From Thermodesulfovibrio sp. (GTDB lineage Bacteria; Nitrospirota; Thermodesulfovibrionia; Thermodesulfovibrionales; JdFR-85), in contig JALUAR010000215.1 of the NCBI GenBank assembly GCA_027050975.1, forward strand, positions 2,375 to 37,999: DNA of 35,625 bases. Direction: 5' to 3'. Position 1 is the stretch's first letter. Every line of letters begins with the position of its first letter. The notes beneath the pieces are model-generated. The model did not search any database, was not told the origin of the DNA, and worked only from the letters and a program-made list of their open reading frames with translations. A program made the translations under genes and the position numbers. Of this stretch, positions 25,195-33,552 are shown in pieces.

Positions 25195-28114
25195 GGAAGG
25201 ACAAAAATTGAGAATTTCAGTATCTATGATAACGTTAAATGAGAGAGAGAACATTGAGAGAGCACTCTGCTCCTGCAGCTTTGCCGATGAGATTGTGGTA
25301 GTTGACGGAGGCAGTACAGACGGCACACTTGATATACTCCGCAAGCATGATAAGGTTGTATTGATTCAGAATCCATGGAATGGACATTTCGGGCAGCAGA
25401 GACAGATCTCTCTGGAGCACTGCAGTGGTGACTGGGTGATCAGGCTTGATGCCGACGAGGCATTCAGTGAGGAGTTTGAAAAAGGTATAAGAGAGCTTCT
25501 TGAAAGGACCCCTCCCGAGGTTGTGGGATATCATATCAGACAGTGTAATCTTGTTGGCAATGAAAAATTCTACTCAAAGGGACTTGACTACTTTGAGGTC
25601 TTTCCAAGAATCTGGCGTAACAGGCAGGGCATCAGATGGGAAGGGCATATTCACGAAAAACCAGTAGGCATAGATGGAGAAACAAGACATTGGGATGTCT
25701 ATGTGGTACATTACGGCTTTTTAAATAAGCAGCGTTATGCAGGAAAGGGACAGTTCTATTCCACTATTCCGGATTCCGGTTACAGCAAACCCGAAGAGTT
25801 ACTCTTCAGGGAGTATGACATCCAGCCCCGTCCTCCAAGATCAAAGGTCTCTTCCAATGTTCCGGCCTTTCCATTACCCAGTAATAATTTACAACCGAAG
25901 ATAGCAATTCTCAGAGGTCGGGGTTTCCATATAAATGAAATCAAAGCATACGAACCTCTGCTTGAAGAGTTCGCTGTAGAGGTCTATACTAAAAGCAATT
26001 CTGCTATCCCTCATGACCACTCTCTGATTCCCGTAGTCAGACTGCCCGACAGAAGCATAGACCCGCCGTATCAGCCATCTGATCCGGAATATATGATCGG
26101 TCTCGAGTTTGCTCTGTTTGATTGCGATCTGATTTACCTGGATAGTATGACCAGCATCTACACTCTTCAGGCCATCGAGCTCAAGAAGAAGTTTTCTAAA
26201 CCGATTATCTGCCTGCAGAAAGAGGTGCCTGATGTTTCAGATCATACAAGGGCTTACATAAAGGGACAGGCTGTATGCTGGATAGATTTCTTTATAGTCC
26301 CATCCTCACAAGTAGCAAGAGCATTGAGACATCTGGGTATTGCAGAGGAAAAGCTGACAGTGATCCCCTATTTTAAGGATACACGTGGAATGCCTCCAGA
26401 AAGAATATCAAGAAGACTGTCACAGATTTTCAGAAACATTATAAATGCCTCAGCAAAAAACGATATCGCAATTGTTTATGAGACTTCACATGATTCCAGT
26501 TCCCCTCAACATGAGCAGACCTTCTCCTCTCTTGTTGAGGCATTTAAACAAGATCCTGACAATAAAGATGTGGTGCTGAGACTTACAAAACGTCTTAAGG
26601 AGACGAATCGATTCGATGAGGCAAAAGGATATTTAGAGTCTTATCTTACTTATCATCCTCTTGATTTGGATGCCCTGGCGGAGTATGCAGACCTCTGCCT
26701 GTCTCTGAAACAGTACCCTGAGGCTCGGGAGACTATTTCGAAGCTCGAACTGTTCGGCTTTAACGAGGAAGTATTGAAAATCCTCTTGCAAAGACTCTCC
26801 GAAGCAGAGAAAAACTGCAGTAGTGATTCATCACAAACAGTAGATACTGCTTGTTCCGTAAAGCTTCATATTGGTTGTGGCTCTGACTATAAGGAGGGAT
26901 ATATCAATATTGATGGATATGATGCCTCAGTGGCTGATGTTGTTGCCATGGCCCACGAACTGCCTTTTCCAGACGGATATGCTGATCTTATAGAATCACA
27001 TCATCTGATCGAACATCTTTCTTTTGAGGAGTTCAGAGACACCGTAAAGGAATGGTATAGAGTGCTAAAACCGGGAGGCATGCTTGTAGCCGAATGTCCT
27101 GACCTTATTGAAAACATGAAAATATTCCTTAACAGTGACTATAAGAAAAGGTGGCTCTGGTATCGAAACGAGCTACCATTCGGAAGAGTGGCTGCCTTTT
27201 ACGGAAACCAGTTTCATCCGGGACAGTTTCATAAGAATGGGTTTGACAGAGAAAGGCTATCAGGTCTACTTGATGAGCTGGGATTTGTCAGGATCAGTAC
27301 CAGGAGTATAGAAGGGACACCGGAACCTAATGAAAACTTCATTGTAGAGGCATTCAAGCCTCAGGAGGATGAGGAAGGCTTCAGTCTTATACTGCCAACT
27401 TATTCTGCTGCAAAGGAACTGGATCTCTGTCTGAGAAGTCTGAAAAAAAACAGTCGTCTCAAGCATGAACTCATCATCCTTGTAGACAGAGATCGTGAAA
27501 GCGGAGGTTTCAGCCAAAGCATAATCGAGGTTTTGACCAGACACAGGCTTTCCTTTAACATATCCTTCTTCATTAACGATAAAAACTACGGGCCTTATGC
27601 AAGCTGGAATCGCGGAGCAGCAATGGCATCAAGGAAGGTTCTGTGCTTCATTACTGATGACCAGTATTTTGCACCCGACTGGGATATTAATCTGAAAAGA
27701 CATATAGAGGATGACAGAATTCTGACCTCTCAGCTCGTTGAGCCAGGGATAATAGGTGTATGGAAGGACAATATTGAATACAACTGTGGTGTTAATCCTG
27801 ACGAGTTTGATGAAGAGGCATTTCTGCAGTTTGTTGCAAATATGGGAAGGTCGGAGATTGTTGAAGGTGGCTTCTTTATACCTCTTGTAATGTTCAGAGA
27901 GACCTTTCAAAAGATTGGCGGCTTTACAACAGATGACAGTTTCGGAAGGTTTGATAGTTCCGGCAGGCACATGGCGTATCCCCATGACGTACTTTTCATA
28001 AAGAGGGCTGAGGAGATGGGCATCAGACTTTATCAGGTAAAAAACAGCTTTTCCTATCACTTCCAGGGAAGCAGCTGGAGAGCAAAGGAGAGAAAAGGGG
28101 TGTTAAGGAGATGA
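25187..28114 (+). CDS. Five-module glycosyltransferase/methyltransferase fusion (GT2, GT-B-like, TPR-like, MTase, GT2)
   Basis: This 975-residue protein strings together modules. Residues 8-215: GT2, with VSMITLNERENIERAL, VVVDGGSTDGTLDIL and the metal site LDADE. Residues 237-425: a GT-B donor-half-like segment (KIAILRGRGFHINEIKAYEP to VIPYFKDTRG). Residues 443-540: two or three TPR-like helix pairs. Residues 558-700: methyltransferase with LHIGCGSDYKEGYINIDG and WYRVLKPGGMLVAECPD. Residues 732-975: second GT2 with ILPTYSAAKELDLCLRSLKK and ITDDQ in the metal-site position. The ATG at 25187 has GGAG upstream; a TTG at 25208 behind GGAAGG is a possible internal start. It overlaps both neighbours (8 and 4 nt). 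One chain could add and cap several sugars. Confidence 0.8.
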   Translation: MHKEGQKLRISVSMITLNERENIERALCSCSFADEIVVVDGGSTDGTLDILRKHDKVVLIQNPWNGHFGQQRQISLEHCSGDWVIRLDADEAFSEEFEKGIRELLERTPPEVVGYHIRQCNLVGNEKFYSKGLDYFEVFPRIWRNRQGIRWEGHIHEKPVGIDGETRHWDVYVVHYGFLNKQRYAGKGQFYSTIPDSGYSKPEELLFREYDIQPRPPRSKVSSNVPAFPLPSNNLQPKIAILRGRGFHINEIKAYEPLLEEFAVEVYTKSNSAIPHDHSLIPVVRLPDRSIDPPYQPSDPEYMIGLEFALFDCDLIYLDSMTSIYTLQAIELKKKFSKPIICLQKEVPDVSDHTRAYIKGQAVCWIDFFIVPSSQVARALRHLGIAEEKLTVIPYFKDTRGMPPERISRRLSQIFRNIINASAKNDIAIVYETSHDSSSPQHEQTFSSLVEAFKQDPDNKDVVLRLTKRLKETNRFDEAKGYLESYLTYHPLDLDALAEYADLCLSLKQYPEARETISKLELFGFNEEVLKILLQRLSEAEKNCSSDSSQTVDTACSVKLHIGCGSDYKEGYINIDGYDASVADVVAMAHELPFPDGYADLIESHHLIEHLSFEEFRDTVKEWYRVLKPGGMLVAECPDLIENMKIFLNSDYKKRWLWYRNELPFGRVAAFYGNQFHPGQFHKNGFDRERLSGLLDELGFVRISTRSIEGTPEPNENFIVEAFKPQEDEEGFSLILPTYSAAKELDLCLRSLKKNSRLKHELIILVDRDRESGGFSQSIIEVLTRHRLSFNISFFINDKNYGPYASWNRGAAMASRKVLCFITDDQYFAPDWDINLKRHIEDDRILTSQLVEPGIIGVWKDNIEYNCGVNPDEFDEEAFLQFVANMGRSEIVEGGFFIPLVMFRETFQKIGGFTTDDSFGRFDSSGRHMAYPHDVLFIKRAEEMGIRLYQVKNSFSYHFQGSSWRAKERKGVLRR

Positions 28115-30981
28115 GCAGCGGTTACAATATTTTGACATTCAATTGGCATGAAGGCTATCTTTATACTCTTTCAAGGATAGGACATCATTTTGATATTGTG
28201 CCACGTCTAAAGGGCGGATACAGCGACTGGATGTACCAGTTTCGTCCTCTTCCGGCAAACGCCTCTCTTGTTACGGAAGATATGGCCAGAGCCAACCTCA
28301 AGGCTGATAAATATGATTGTGTAATCTGCCACAATTTATTAGACATTTTTGATGTCTCATCATTTAATGTGCCCAAGATTCTGATTTTTCATACAAAACC
28401 GTCTGCTCTCTTTACTCCTGAAGGTTTACCTGTAAACAAATCTTTATTTATATCCGATTTAAAGAAACTTACCTGTTCCAGTGATAGACTGTTGATTGTT
28501 TTTGTTTCCGAAGCCAAAAAACAGGCATGGGGCATAGATGGTACCGTCATCCCTATTGGCATAGACATAAACGATTACAAAACATATAGAGGTGATCTCG
28601 AGAGTGTCTTAAGAGTAGGTCATTTCTTAAAAGCCAAGGACACGCATTACTTTGACCTAAAAAAAATCGAGTTTCTGCTTAAAGACATTCCTGTTAGTAC
28701 TCTTGGAATAAATCCTGATATTTCGGAAGCAACCCTTTCCAGAGACTGGGATGATCTGAAAGAACATTATGCCGCTCATCGTCTTTACTTTAACACCCTT
28801 TACGAAGAGCTTGATGATGGATACAATATCTCGATGGTAGAGGCAATGGCAACGGGAATGCCTATTGTCTCAGTTGAAAACAGTACATCTCCGATCAAGG
28901 ATAGTGTTAATGGCTTCATTTCTAATGATATGGGATATCTGAGGAAGCGAATTAATGAATTACTGAATAATCCGTCTCTGGCCAGAGAGATCGGAGCTGT
29001 TGCACGTGAGACTGCTTCAAGGATGTTTAAATTAGATGATTTTATTGACAGATGGCACAGGGCTATTGAGACGGTAACGGTTAAAAGACCGGGAAGCAAA
29101 TTGCTTGGTTCAGGTCTTGCAGAGAAGAATTCAATGTCGGTTTCTACTCCTGACAATAACACCTCCGCAGCCAGCGCTGTTAATGTATCAATCTCCAGGA
29201 ACTCAACTTTTGATAATAATATAAAAATTCTCCGTGAAAAACAACCTGATCTGGCAGAGATCTTGAGCAGGACAGTCCCTTCTTCAGAATACAAAAAAAA
29301 AAAAAAAAAAAACGGTGAAAAAACTCTCAGGATAAACAATACAACTCTACATAGCCTTTATGATCCATCAGGAGAGGCTGAACTCTGGCTAACATCATAT
29401 CAAAACATCACCCCAAATACATCTGTTTTGGTTGTTTTAGGCTTCGGGCTTGCCTATCACATTGAAAAGCTCTGTGGTGCCACTGATAAAGAGATTATCG
29501 TCATGGAGCCGGATTTGAAAACCCTGAGGATAGCCCTTTCCGTGAGAGACCTGCAACATGTTCTTAAAAGGATTAGCATCATTACTGATTATTCTCTCCC
29601 TTTCATAAAACAGAGATTTACAACCCTGGAGTTTTTACCTTCGGTAAAACTGCATCCTCAGTATTTCGAATTTGTTAAGTCAAGGCTACAGCTAAACAGA
29701 AGGATGCAGAGAGGACTGAAAATCATGGTGGTAGGGCCTATTTATGGCGGTTCGCTTCCTATTGCTCAATTCTGTGTAGAGGCATTAGGTAACTTAGGAC
29801 ATAAAGTGGATTATGTAGACAATAGCATATACAAGGATGCCTATCTTTCGATCACTAAAATTACATCCAACCGAAGAGTACAGGATCTGCTCCGTGCCAG
29901 TTTCATTAATTTCGCCTCCGAGGCTGTACTGGCACGTTGCGAGGAATTTCAACCTGATATTCTCTTTGCCCTTGCACAGGCTCCGATTAACGAAACTACT
30001 CTATTAAAACTGAAATCTACCGGTGTTCCCACTGCTTTCTGGTTTGTAGAGGATTACAAATTGATGACATATTGGGAGCAGATAGCCCATCTTTACGATT
30101 ACTTTTTTACAATCCAGAAAGGAGAGTTCTTTAGCGCATTGAAAGCCAGAGGAATAAAAAACGTTCATTATCTGCCACTGGCTTCATCTCCTTCTGTACA
30201 CAAGCCTTTAAATCTCTCGGAGGAGGAAAGAAACCTGTATGGCAGTGACATCTCCTTTGTAGGCGCAGGTTATTACAACCGTCGCTGCCTCTTCGAAGGT
30301 CTGCTTGACTTTGACTTCAAAATATGGGGAAACGAATGGGATATGAGTTCCTCTCTTGGGAAATTTATACAACTTGAAGGCAGACGAGTGGATACCGAAG
30401 AGATCGTAAAGATATTTAATGCATCTAAAATCAACATTAACTTACACTCTTCACCATATCATAAAGGTGTAAATCCGGATGGCGATTTTGTAAATCCGAG
30501 AACATTTGAGATAGCTGCTTGCGGTGGTTTTCAGCTGGTGGATCAACGGTCACTGCTTCCGGAGTTATTTGAGATCGACAAAGAGATTATCTGCTTTACC
30601 GGCCTTGAGGATCTAAGAGCAAAAATAAGGTTCTATCTTTCACGCCCGGAAGAGCGACAGGAGATCGCTCAAAGGGCTCGAGAACGGGTCTTGAAGGAGC
30701 ATACGTACGAACTGCGTATGCAGGAAATGCTCTCTTTTATATACGAAAATGGCATAGAGCTACCAGCCTGGAGCACTTCGAGACAGTCAATAGACACTAT
30801 GATTGAAGAGGCCGGGGAAGACACGGAGTTGAGGGCTTATCTTAGCCAGTTTTATGACAAAGGAAGCATAGATCTTGATGACATTATTGAAAATATACAG
30901 AGCGGAGAGGGGTCTCTCTCCAGAGTTGAAAAGATTTTTCTCTTAATGAATCAGATGAAAGATGTTTATCTCCAGAAGTGA
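28111..30981 (+). CDS. GT4-type glycosyltransferase fused to Maf-N-like and CgeB-type domains, split by an A20 tract
   Basis: The 956-residue protein has a GT-B glycosyltransferase at residues 1-330 (NISMVEAMATGMPIVSVENS near 235), a low-complexity Ser/Asn linker, six lysines (395-400) from a run of 20 A, then a paralogue of the 23503 product: TLHSLYDPSGEAELWL and VLVVLGFGLAYHIEKL (Maf-N-like, 410-520) and a CgeB-type domain (about 529-890) with RTFEIAACGGFQLVDQRS and ARERVLKEHTYELRMQEML. The reading frame is open as given. One A fewer or more gives a stop within 8 codons after the tract, leaving only the N-terminal glycosyltransferase. The ATG overlaps the previous stop (ATGA). Confidence 0.8.
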   Translation: MSSGYNILTFNWHEGYLYTLSRIGHHFDIVPRLKGGYSDWMYQFRPLPANASLVTEDMARANLKADKYDCVICHNLLDIFDVSSFNVPKILIFHTKPSALFTPEGLPVNKSLFISDLKKLTCSSDRLLIVFVSEAKKQAWGIDGTVIPIGIDINDYKTYRGDLESVLRVGHFLKAKDTHYFDLKKIEFLLKDIPVSTLGINPDISEATLSRDWDDLKEHYAAHRLYFNTLYEELDDGYNISMVEAMATGMPIVSVENSTSPIKDSVNGFISNDMGYLRKRINELLNNPSLAREIGAVARETASRMFKLDDFIDRWHRAIETVTVKRPGSKLLGSGLAEKNSMSVSTPDNNTSAASAVNVSISRNSTFDNNIKILREKQPDLAEILSRTVPSSEYKKKKKKNGEKTLRINNTTLHSLYDPSGEAELWLTSYQNITPNTSVLVVLGFGLAYHIEKLCGATDKEIIVMEPDLKTLRIALSVRDLQHVLKRISIITDYSLPFIKQRFTTLEFLPSVKLHPQYFEFVKSRLQLNRRMQRGLKIMVVGPIYGGSLPIAQFCVEALGNLGHKVDYVDNSIYKDAYLSITKITSNRRVQDLLRASFINFASEAVLARCEEFQPDILFALAQAPINETTLLKLKSTGVPTAFWFVEDYKLMTYWEQIAHLYDYFFTIQKGEFFSALKARGIKNVHYLPLASSPSVHKPLNLSEEERNLYGSDISFVGAGYYNRRCLFEGLLDFDFKIWGNEWDMSSSLGKFIQLEGRRVDTEEIVKIFNASKININLHSSPYHKGVNPDGDFVNPRTFEIAACGGFQLVDQRSLLPELFEIDKEIICFTGLEDLRAKIRFYLSRPEERQEIAQRARERVLKEHTYELRMQEMLSFIYENGIELPAWSTSRQSIDTMIEEAGEDTELRAYLSQFYDKGSIDLDDIIENIQSGEGSLSRVEKIFLLMNQMKDVYLQK
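29293..29312 (+). repeat. Homopolymer run of 20 A in coding sequence (candidate phase-variation tract)
   Basis: The run starts after TAC and is followed by CGGTGAAAAAACT. As given, it encodes six Lys and leads into Asn in frame. With 19 A the frame reads T-V-K-K-L-S-G then TAA; with 21 A it reads R then TGA. Confidence 0.95.
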
Positions 30982-30991
30982 GGCTTCGAAC

Positions 30992-32707
30992 ATGAAAGAG
31001 GTCCTTATAATAAATCTAACAAGGATGGGTGATCTTATCCAGACCACCCCGGTAATACAGGGACTCAAGGAAAAGTACCGGGATCTAAGAATTACCCTGC
31101 TTGCAAGCTCCTCATTTGCTTCTATTTGTAAGCACCTGCCATTAATTGACCGGGTTATTATCTTTGACATTAAGAAGGTAATCGATCTTGTGACAGGTGG
31201 TCGTATTATCGAAGGATACAGATACGTCGAGGAAATTCTTGACACTATAAACGATACTCGGTATGACCTTGCCGTTAACTTCACGCATTCCGCAGATAGT
31301 GCGGTACTTACGTCGTTGATAAACACAAAAGAGGTGCGCGGAATAAGTATGGATGCCGAGGGATATAGTGTTAAGAGACATCCCTGGATCAGATACTTCT
31401 TTAATGTAATACCCAGCAGAGAATTTAATCCTTTCCATCTCTGTGATATGCATCTGAAGGTATGTGAGGTATCTCCTGTAAAAAAAGGTCTGCATTTGAA
31501 TGTGCCTGATGAGGCGATGCATTGGATTAATGAGTTGCTTGTAAGAAAAAGATATAACTCTAACGGTCCTGTAATAGCACTTCAGTTAGGAGCCAGTGCA
31601 GAAGATAAAAGATGGCCTGTAGCCTCTTTTGCTGCCCTTGCAGATCTTCTGCAAAAAGAGCTTGGAGCTACAATAATTCTCACAGGTGCTCGGAATGAAA
31701 CAGAGTATGGTGTTGAATTTGAGCGCCTCTCAAGGGCAGAAATAATCAATCTAATTGGAAAGACCGATCTTTCCCAGCTGTCAGCCACATTAAAAGGTTG
31801 CGACCTTTTGATTAGCAACGATACAGGCCCTCTGCATATCGGCACTGCCGTGGGCACTACGGTAGTAAACATATCTCTGGCTTCAGTTCATTTCAGGGAA
31901 ACCGGTCCTTACGGAGAGGGTCATTATGTGATCGTTCCCGAAATTGCCTGTTATCCATGTAACTTCAGGTCTGACTGCAAAACCACCTTATGCAAGAAAA
32001 CGATATCGCCTGAAACGGTTCTTAAGCTGGTAAAGCTTATCTTTTCAAAAAATGAAATAGATAGCTTAGCACAGGCCCCTGAATGGGAGCAGGTACAGAT
32101 ATTTAAGTCCTTCTTTGACAGCAACGGGCTGATAGAGTACATGCCTCTCATAAAAAACAGACCGATTCATAAAGCCACCCTTTTTACCCATATTTATCGT
32201 GAAACGTGGTTGAAAATACTAGACAACAACAGGTCGATTGATTATGAGAACCTGTATCTGAAGGTCTTAAACAAACTAACCACATGGTATGATATACAAA
32301 CATTACGCAAAATATTGTCTGAAATCGAAGAGACAGAAGCACTGGAAAGGCTTGAAAAGTTTGCAGACAGTCTGCTCTCGATTCTTGATGTTATCACCAG
32401 GGAAATTCGGAAGCCCGATCACAATATTGAGCTTATAAAAACATTATGGAAGAGTGTACCACCCATTGACGAGGAATTAGAAAAGTTAGGCTGTCTTTAC
32501 CCCTCTATCAAACCGATAATTATTTTGTATAAATACGAAAAAGAATCCCTTGAAGGAAGCAGTGAGGTTGAGATATTAACTGACGCAAAGAGAATGTATC
32601 GGAACATTAAAGAGCACGCTGCTGTTTTGAGACAGATACTTTTAAAGCTTCGGGCCTGGTCTGCCATCGAAGGCAAAAAACCCTTGACTCAACAGGCTAT
32701 CTTATAG
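30992..32707 (+). CDS. GT9 (heptosyltransferase-like) glycosyltransferase with helical C-terminal extension
   Basis: The 571-residue protein has the GT9/ADP-heptose-LPS heptosyltransferase pattern: LIINLTRMGDLIQTTPVIQ at the start, VIALQLGASAEDKRWPVASF (about residue 193) and LLISNDTGPLHIGTAVGTTV (about 271). Four cysteines (CYPC, CKTTLC) follow near residue 320. Residues 350-571 are an added helical region that I do not recognise. I use the ATG at 30992 (GAGG 8 nt upstream); the in-frame ATG at 30962 overlaps the previous gene. This may transfer heptose or another sugar to the glycan or lipopolysaccharide. It is the last gene of the tight operon. Confidence 0.85.
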   Translation: MKEVLIINLTRMGDLIQTTPVIQGLKEKYRDLRITLLASSSFASICKHLPLIDRVIIFDIKKVIDLVTGGRIIEGYRYVEEILDTINDTRYDLAVNFTHSADSAVLTSLINTKEVRGISMDAEGYSVKRHPWIRYFFNVIPSREFNPFHLCDMHLKVCEVSPVKKGLHLNVPDEAMHWINELLVRKRYNSNGPVIALQLGASAEDKRWPVASFAALADLLQKELGATIILTGARNETEYGVEFERLSRAEIINLIGKTDLSQLSATLKGCDLLISNDTGPLHIGTAVGTTVVNISLASVHFRETGPYGEGHYVIVPEIACYPCNFRSDCKTTLCKKTISPETVLKLVKLIFSKNEIDSLAQAPEWEQVQIFKSFFDSNGLIEYMPLIKNRPIHKATLFTHIYRETWLKILDNNRSIDYENLYLKVLNKLTTWYDIQTLRKILSEIEETEALERLEKFADSLLSILDVITREIRKPDHNIELIKTLWKSVPPIDEELEKLGCLYPSIKPIIILYKYEKESLEGSSEVEILTDAKRMYRNIKEHAAVLRQILLKLRAWSAIEGKKPLTQQAIL

Positions 32708-32745
32708 TAATGTAGTCATAATTATATCTAATAGCAGGAATTTTT

Positions 32746-33174
32746 ATGGAGAACAATAAAGACAAACAGATTGCTCTTTTAGAGGCGTTAAAAAAAGGGA
32801 TTACAGAGGTTGGAGACCTCATTAGCATCGCATCGGAGGGGCTGGTTCAGTGTGCAACACTTTTAAGAGTTGATCAGTCAGAAAAGGTGTTTTCAAACCT
32901 CTCTGAAGGACTTAAAAGCCTGAATGCCATTATTGATTTTATAGTACAGGTTGAAAAAGGAATTGACCAGCTAAACACCCAGGGATATAATATTTCAAAG
33001 GACTCTCTTGCATGCTGGGGAAAATCAATTCCTGTTTTTGAGGAGATGCTCTCTGCTTTCGAATCAAAGGACTGGGTTACAGTATGCGATCTTATACAGT
33101 ATGAGATTGATCCCCTTTTGAAGGAAGGAGAGCAAGGACTCAAGTCACTTCTTGAAATCCTCAATACATATTAA
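32746..33174 (+). CDS. Small helical protein of unknown function
   Basis: The 142-residue protein is acidic and predicted almost wholly helical, with heptad-like stretches (LKKGITEVGDLISIASEGL, SEGLKSLNAIIDFIVQVEK, LIQYEIDPLLKEGEQGLKS). It has no signal peptide, membrane segment or recognised motif. AGGA lies 7 nt before the ATG. It follows the GT9 gene by 38 nt and precedes the second sigma-28 promoter by about 45 nt, so it could be the final gene of the glycan operon. Its size and character suggest a chaperone or adaptor, but that is a guess. Confidence 0.7.
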   Translation: MENNKDKQIALLEALKKGITEVGDLISIASEGLVQCATLLRVDQSEKVFSNLSEGLKSLNAIIDFIVQVEKGIDQLNTQGYNISKDSLACWGKSIPVFEEMLSAFESKDWVTVCDLIQYEIDPLLKEGEQGLKSLLEILNTY

Positions 33175-33219
33175 TTACATATTTAATAATCAACTCCTCT
33201 ATCCCTCATGAACCGAAAT

Positions 33220-33246
33220 TAAAGTTTTCAGAAAAATGTCCGATAT
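33220..33246 (+). promoter_or_regulatory. Second sigma-28 (FliA) promoter
   Basis: TAAAGTTT (33220-33227), an 11-nt spacer and TCCGATAT (33239-33246) match the flagellin promoter at every box position and in the last five spacer bases plus -10 (AAATG-TCCGATAT). A leader of about 75 nt precedes the FlgM-associated small gene. Confidence 0.88.
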
Positions 33247-33330
33247 AAGTATTAGGAGTTATGTCTTTATAGCAAAAGACTCCTTTTATAACAATAAAAT
33301 AATGTTAACAGAGAAAGGACAGGTGAGAAC

Positions 33331-33552
33331 ATGACAGTTTTACCCTCACAAATAAACTCCATGCTCAAGTTATATACAAAGTTCTCCCGTGATCAGAACA
33401 ATCCCTTTGATTCGACAGATATACCTACAGCCTCTGAACCAGAGGATAAGGTACATATCTCTGCTGAGGCAAAAAAACGACAGATTCAGGAGCAGACAAA
33501 GAATGAAGTGATGAAGCGGATAAAGGAGACAGTCATTGGTGGAAAGAAATAA
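33331..33552 (+). CDS. Small FlgM-like / FlgM-associated (DVU0524-type) protein
   Basis: The 73-residue protein starts MTVLPSQINSMLKLYTKF and ends with a helix after DKVHISAEAKKRQIQEQT. The S-x-EAK helical segment resembles the start of the sigma-28-binding region of FlgM, and the whole layout is closer to the small FlgM-associated (DVU0524-type) family. The ribosome site GGTGAG is 3 nt from the ATG. It is the first gene after a sigma-28 promoter. It could modulate FliA feedback, but it is shorter than typical FlgM and lacks an obvious FlgM C-terminus, so anti-sigma activity is uncertain. It overlaps the response-regulator gene by 17 nt. Confidence 0.55.
   Translation: MTVLPSQINSMLKLYTKFSRDQNNPFDSTDIPTASEPEDKVHISAEAKKRQIQEQTKNEVMKRIKETVIGGKK

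Noticed and set aside
27629..28060. 143-codon frame on the minus strand
   Set aside because: It lies antisense within the second GT2 module of the 975-residue protein; there is no start signal.
28800..29339. 179-codon open frame on the minus strand with a poly-Phe stretch
   Set aside because: It lies wholly inside the glycosyltransferase fusion gene; the Phe run is just the complement of the A20 tract and there is no ribosome site.
33251..33300. Weak stem GTCTTT / AAAGAC in the leader of the FlgM-associated gene
   Set aside because: Six pairs only, AT-rich, and not clearly placed to control the ribosome site.
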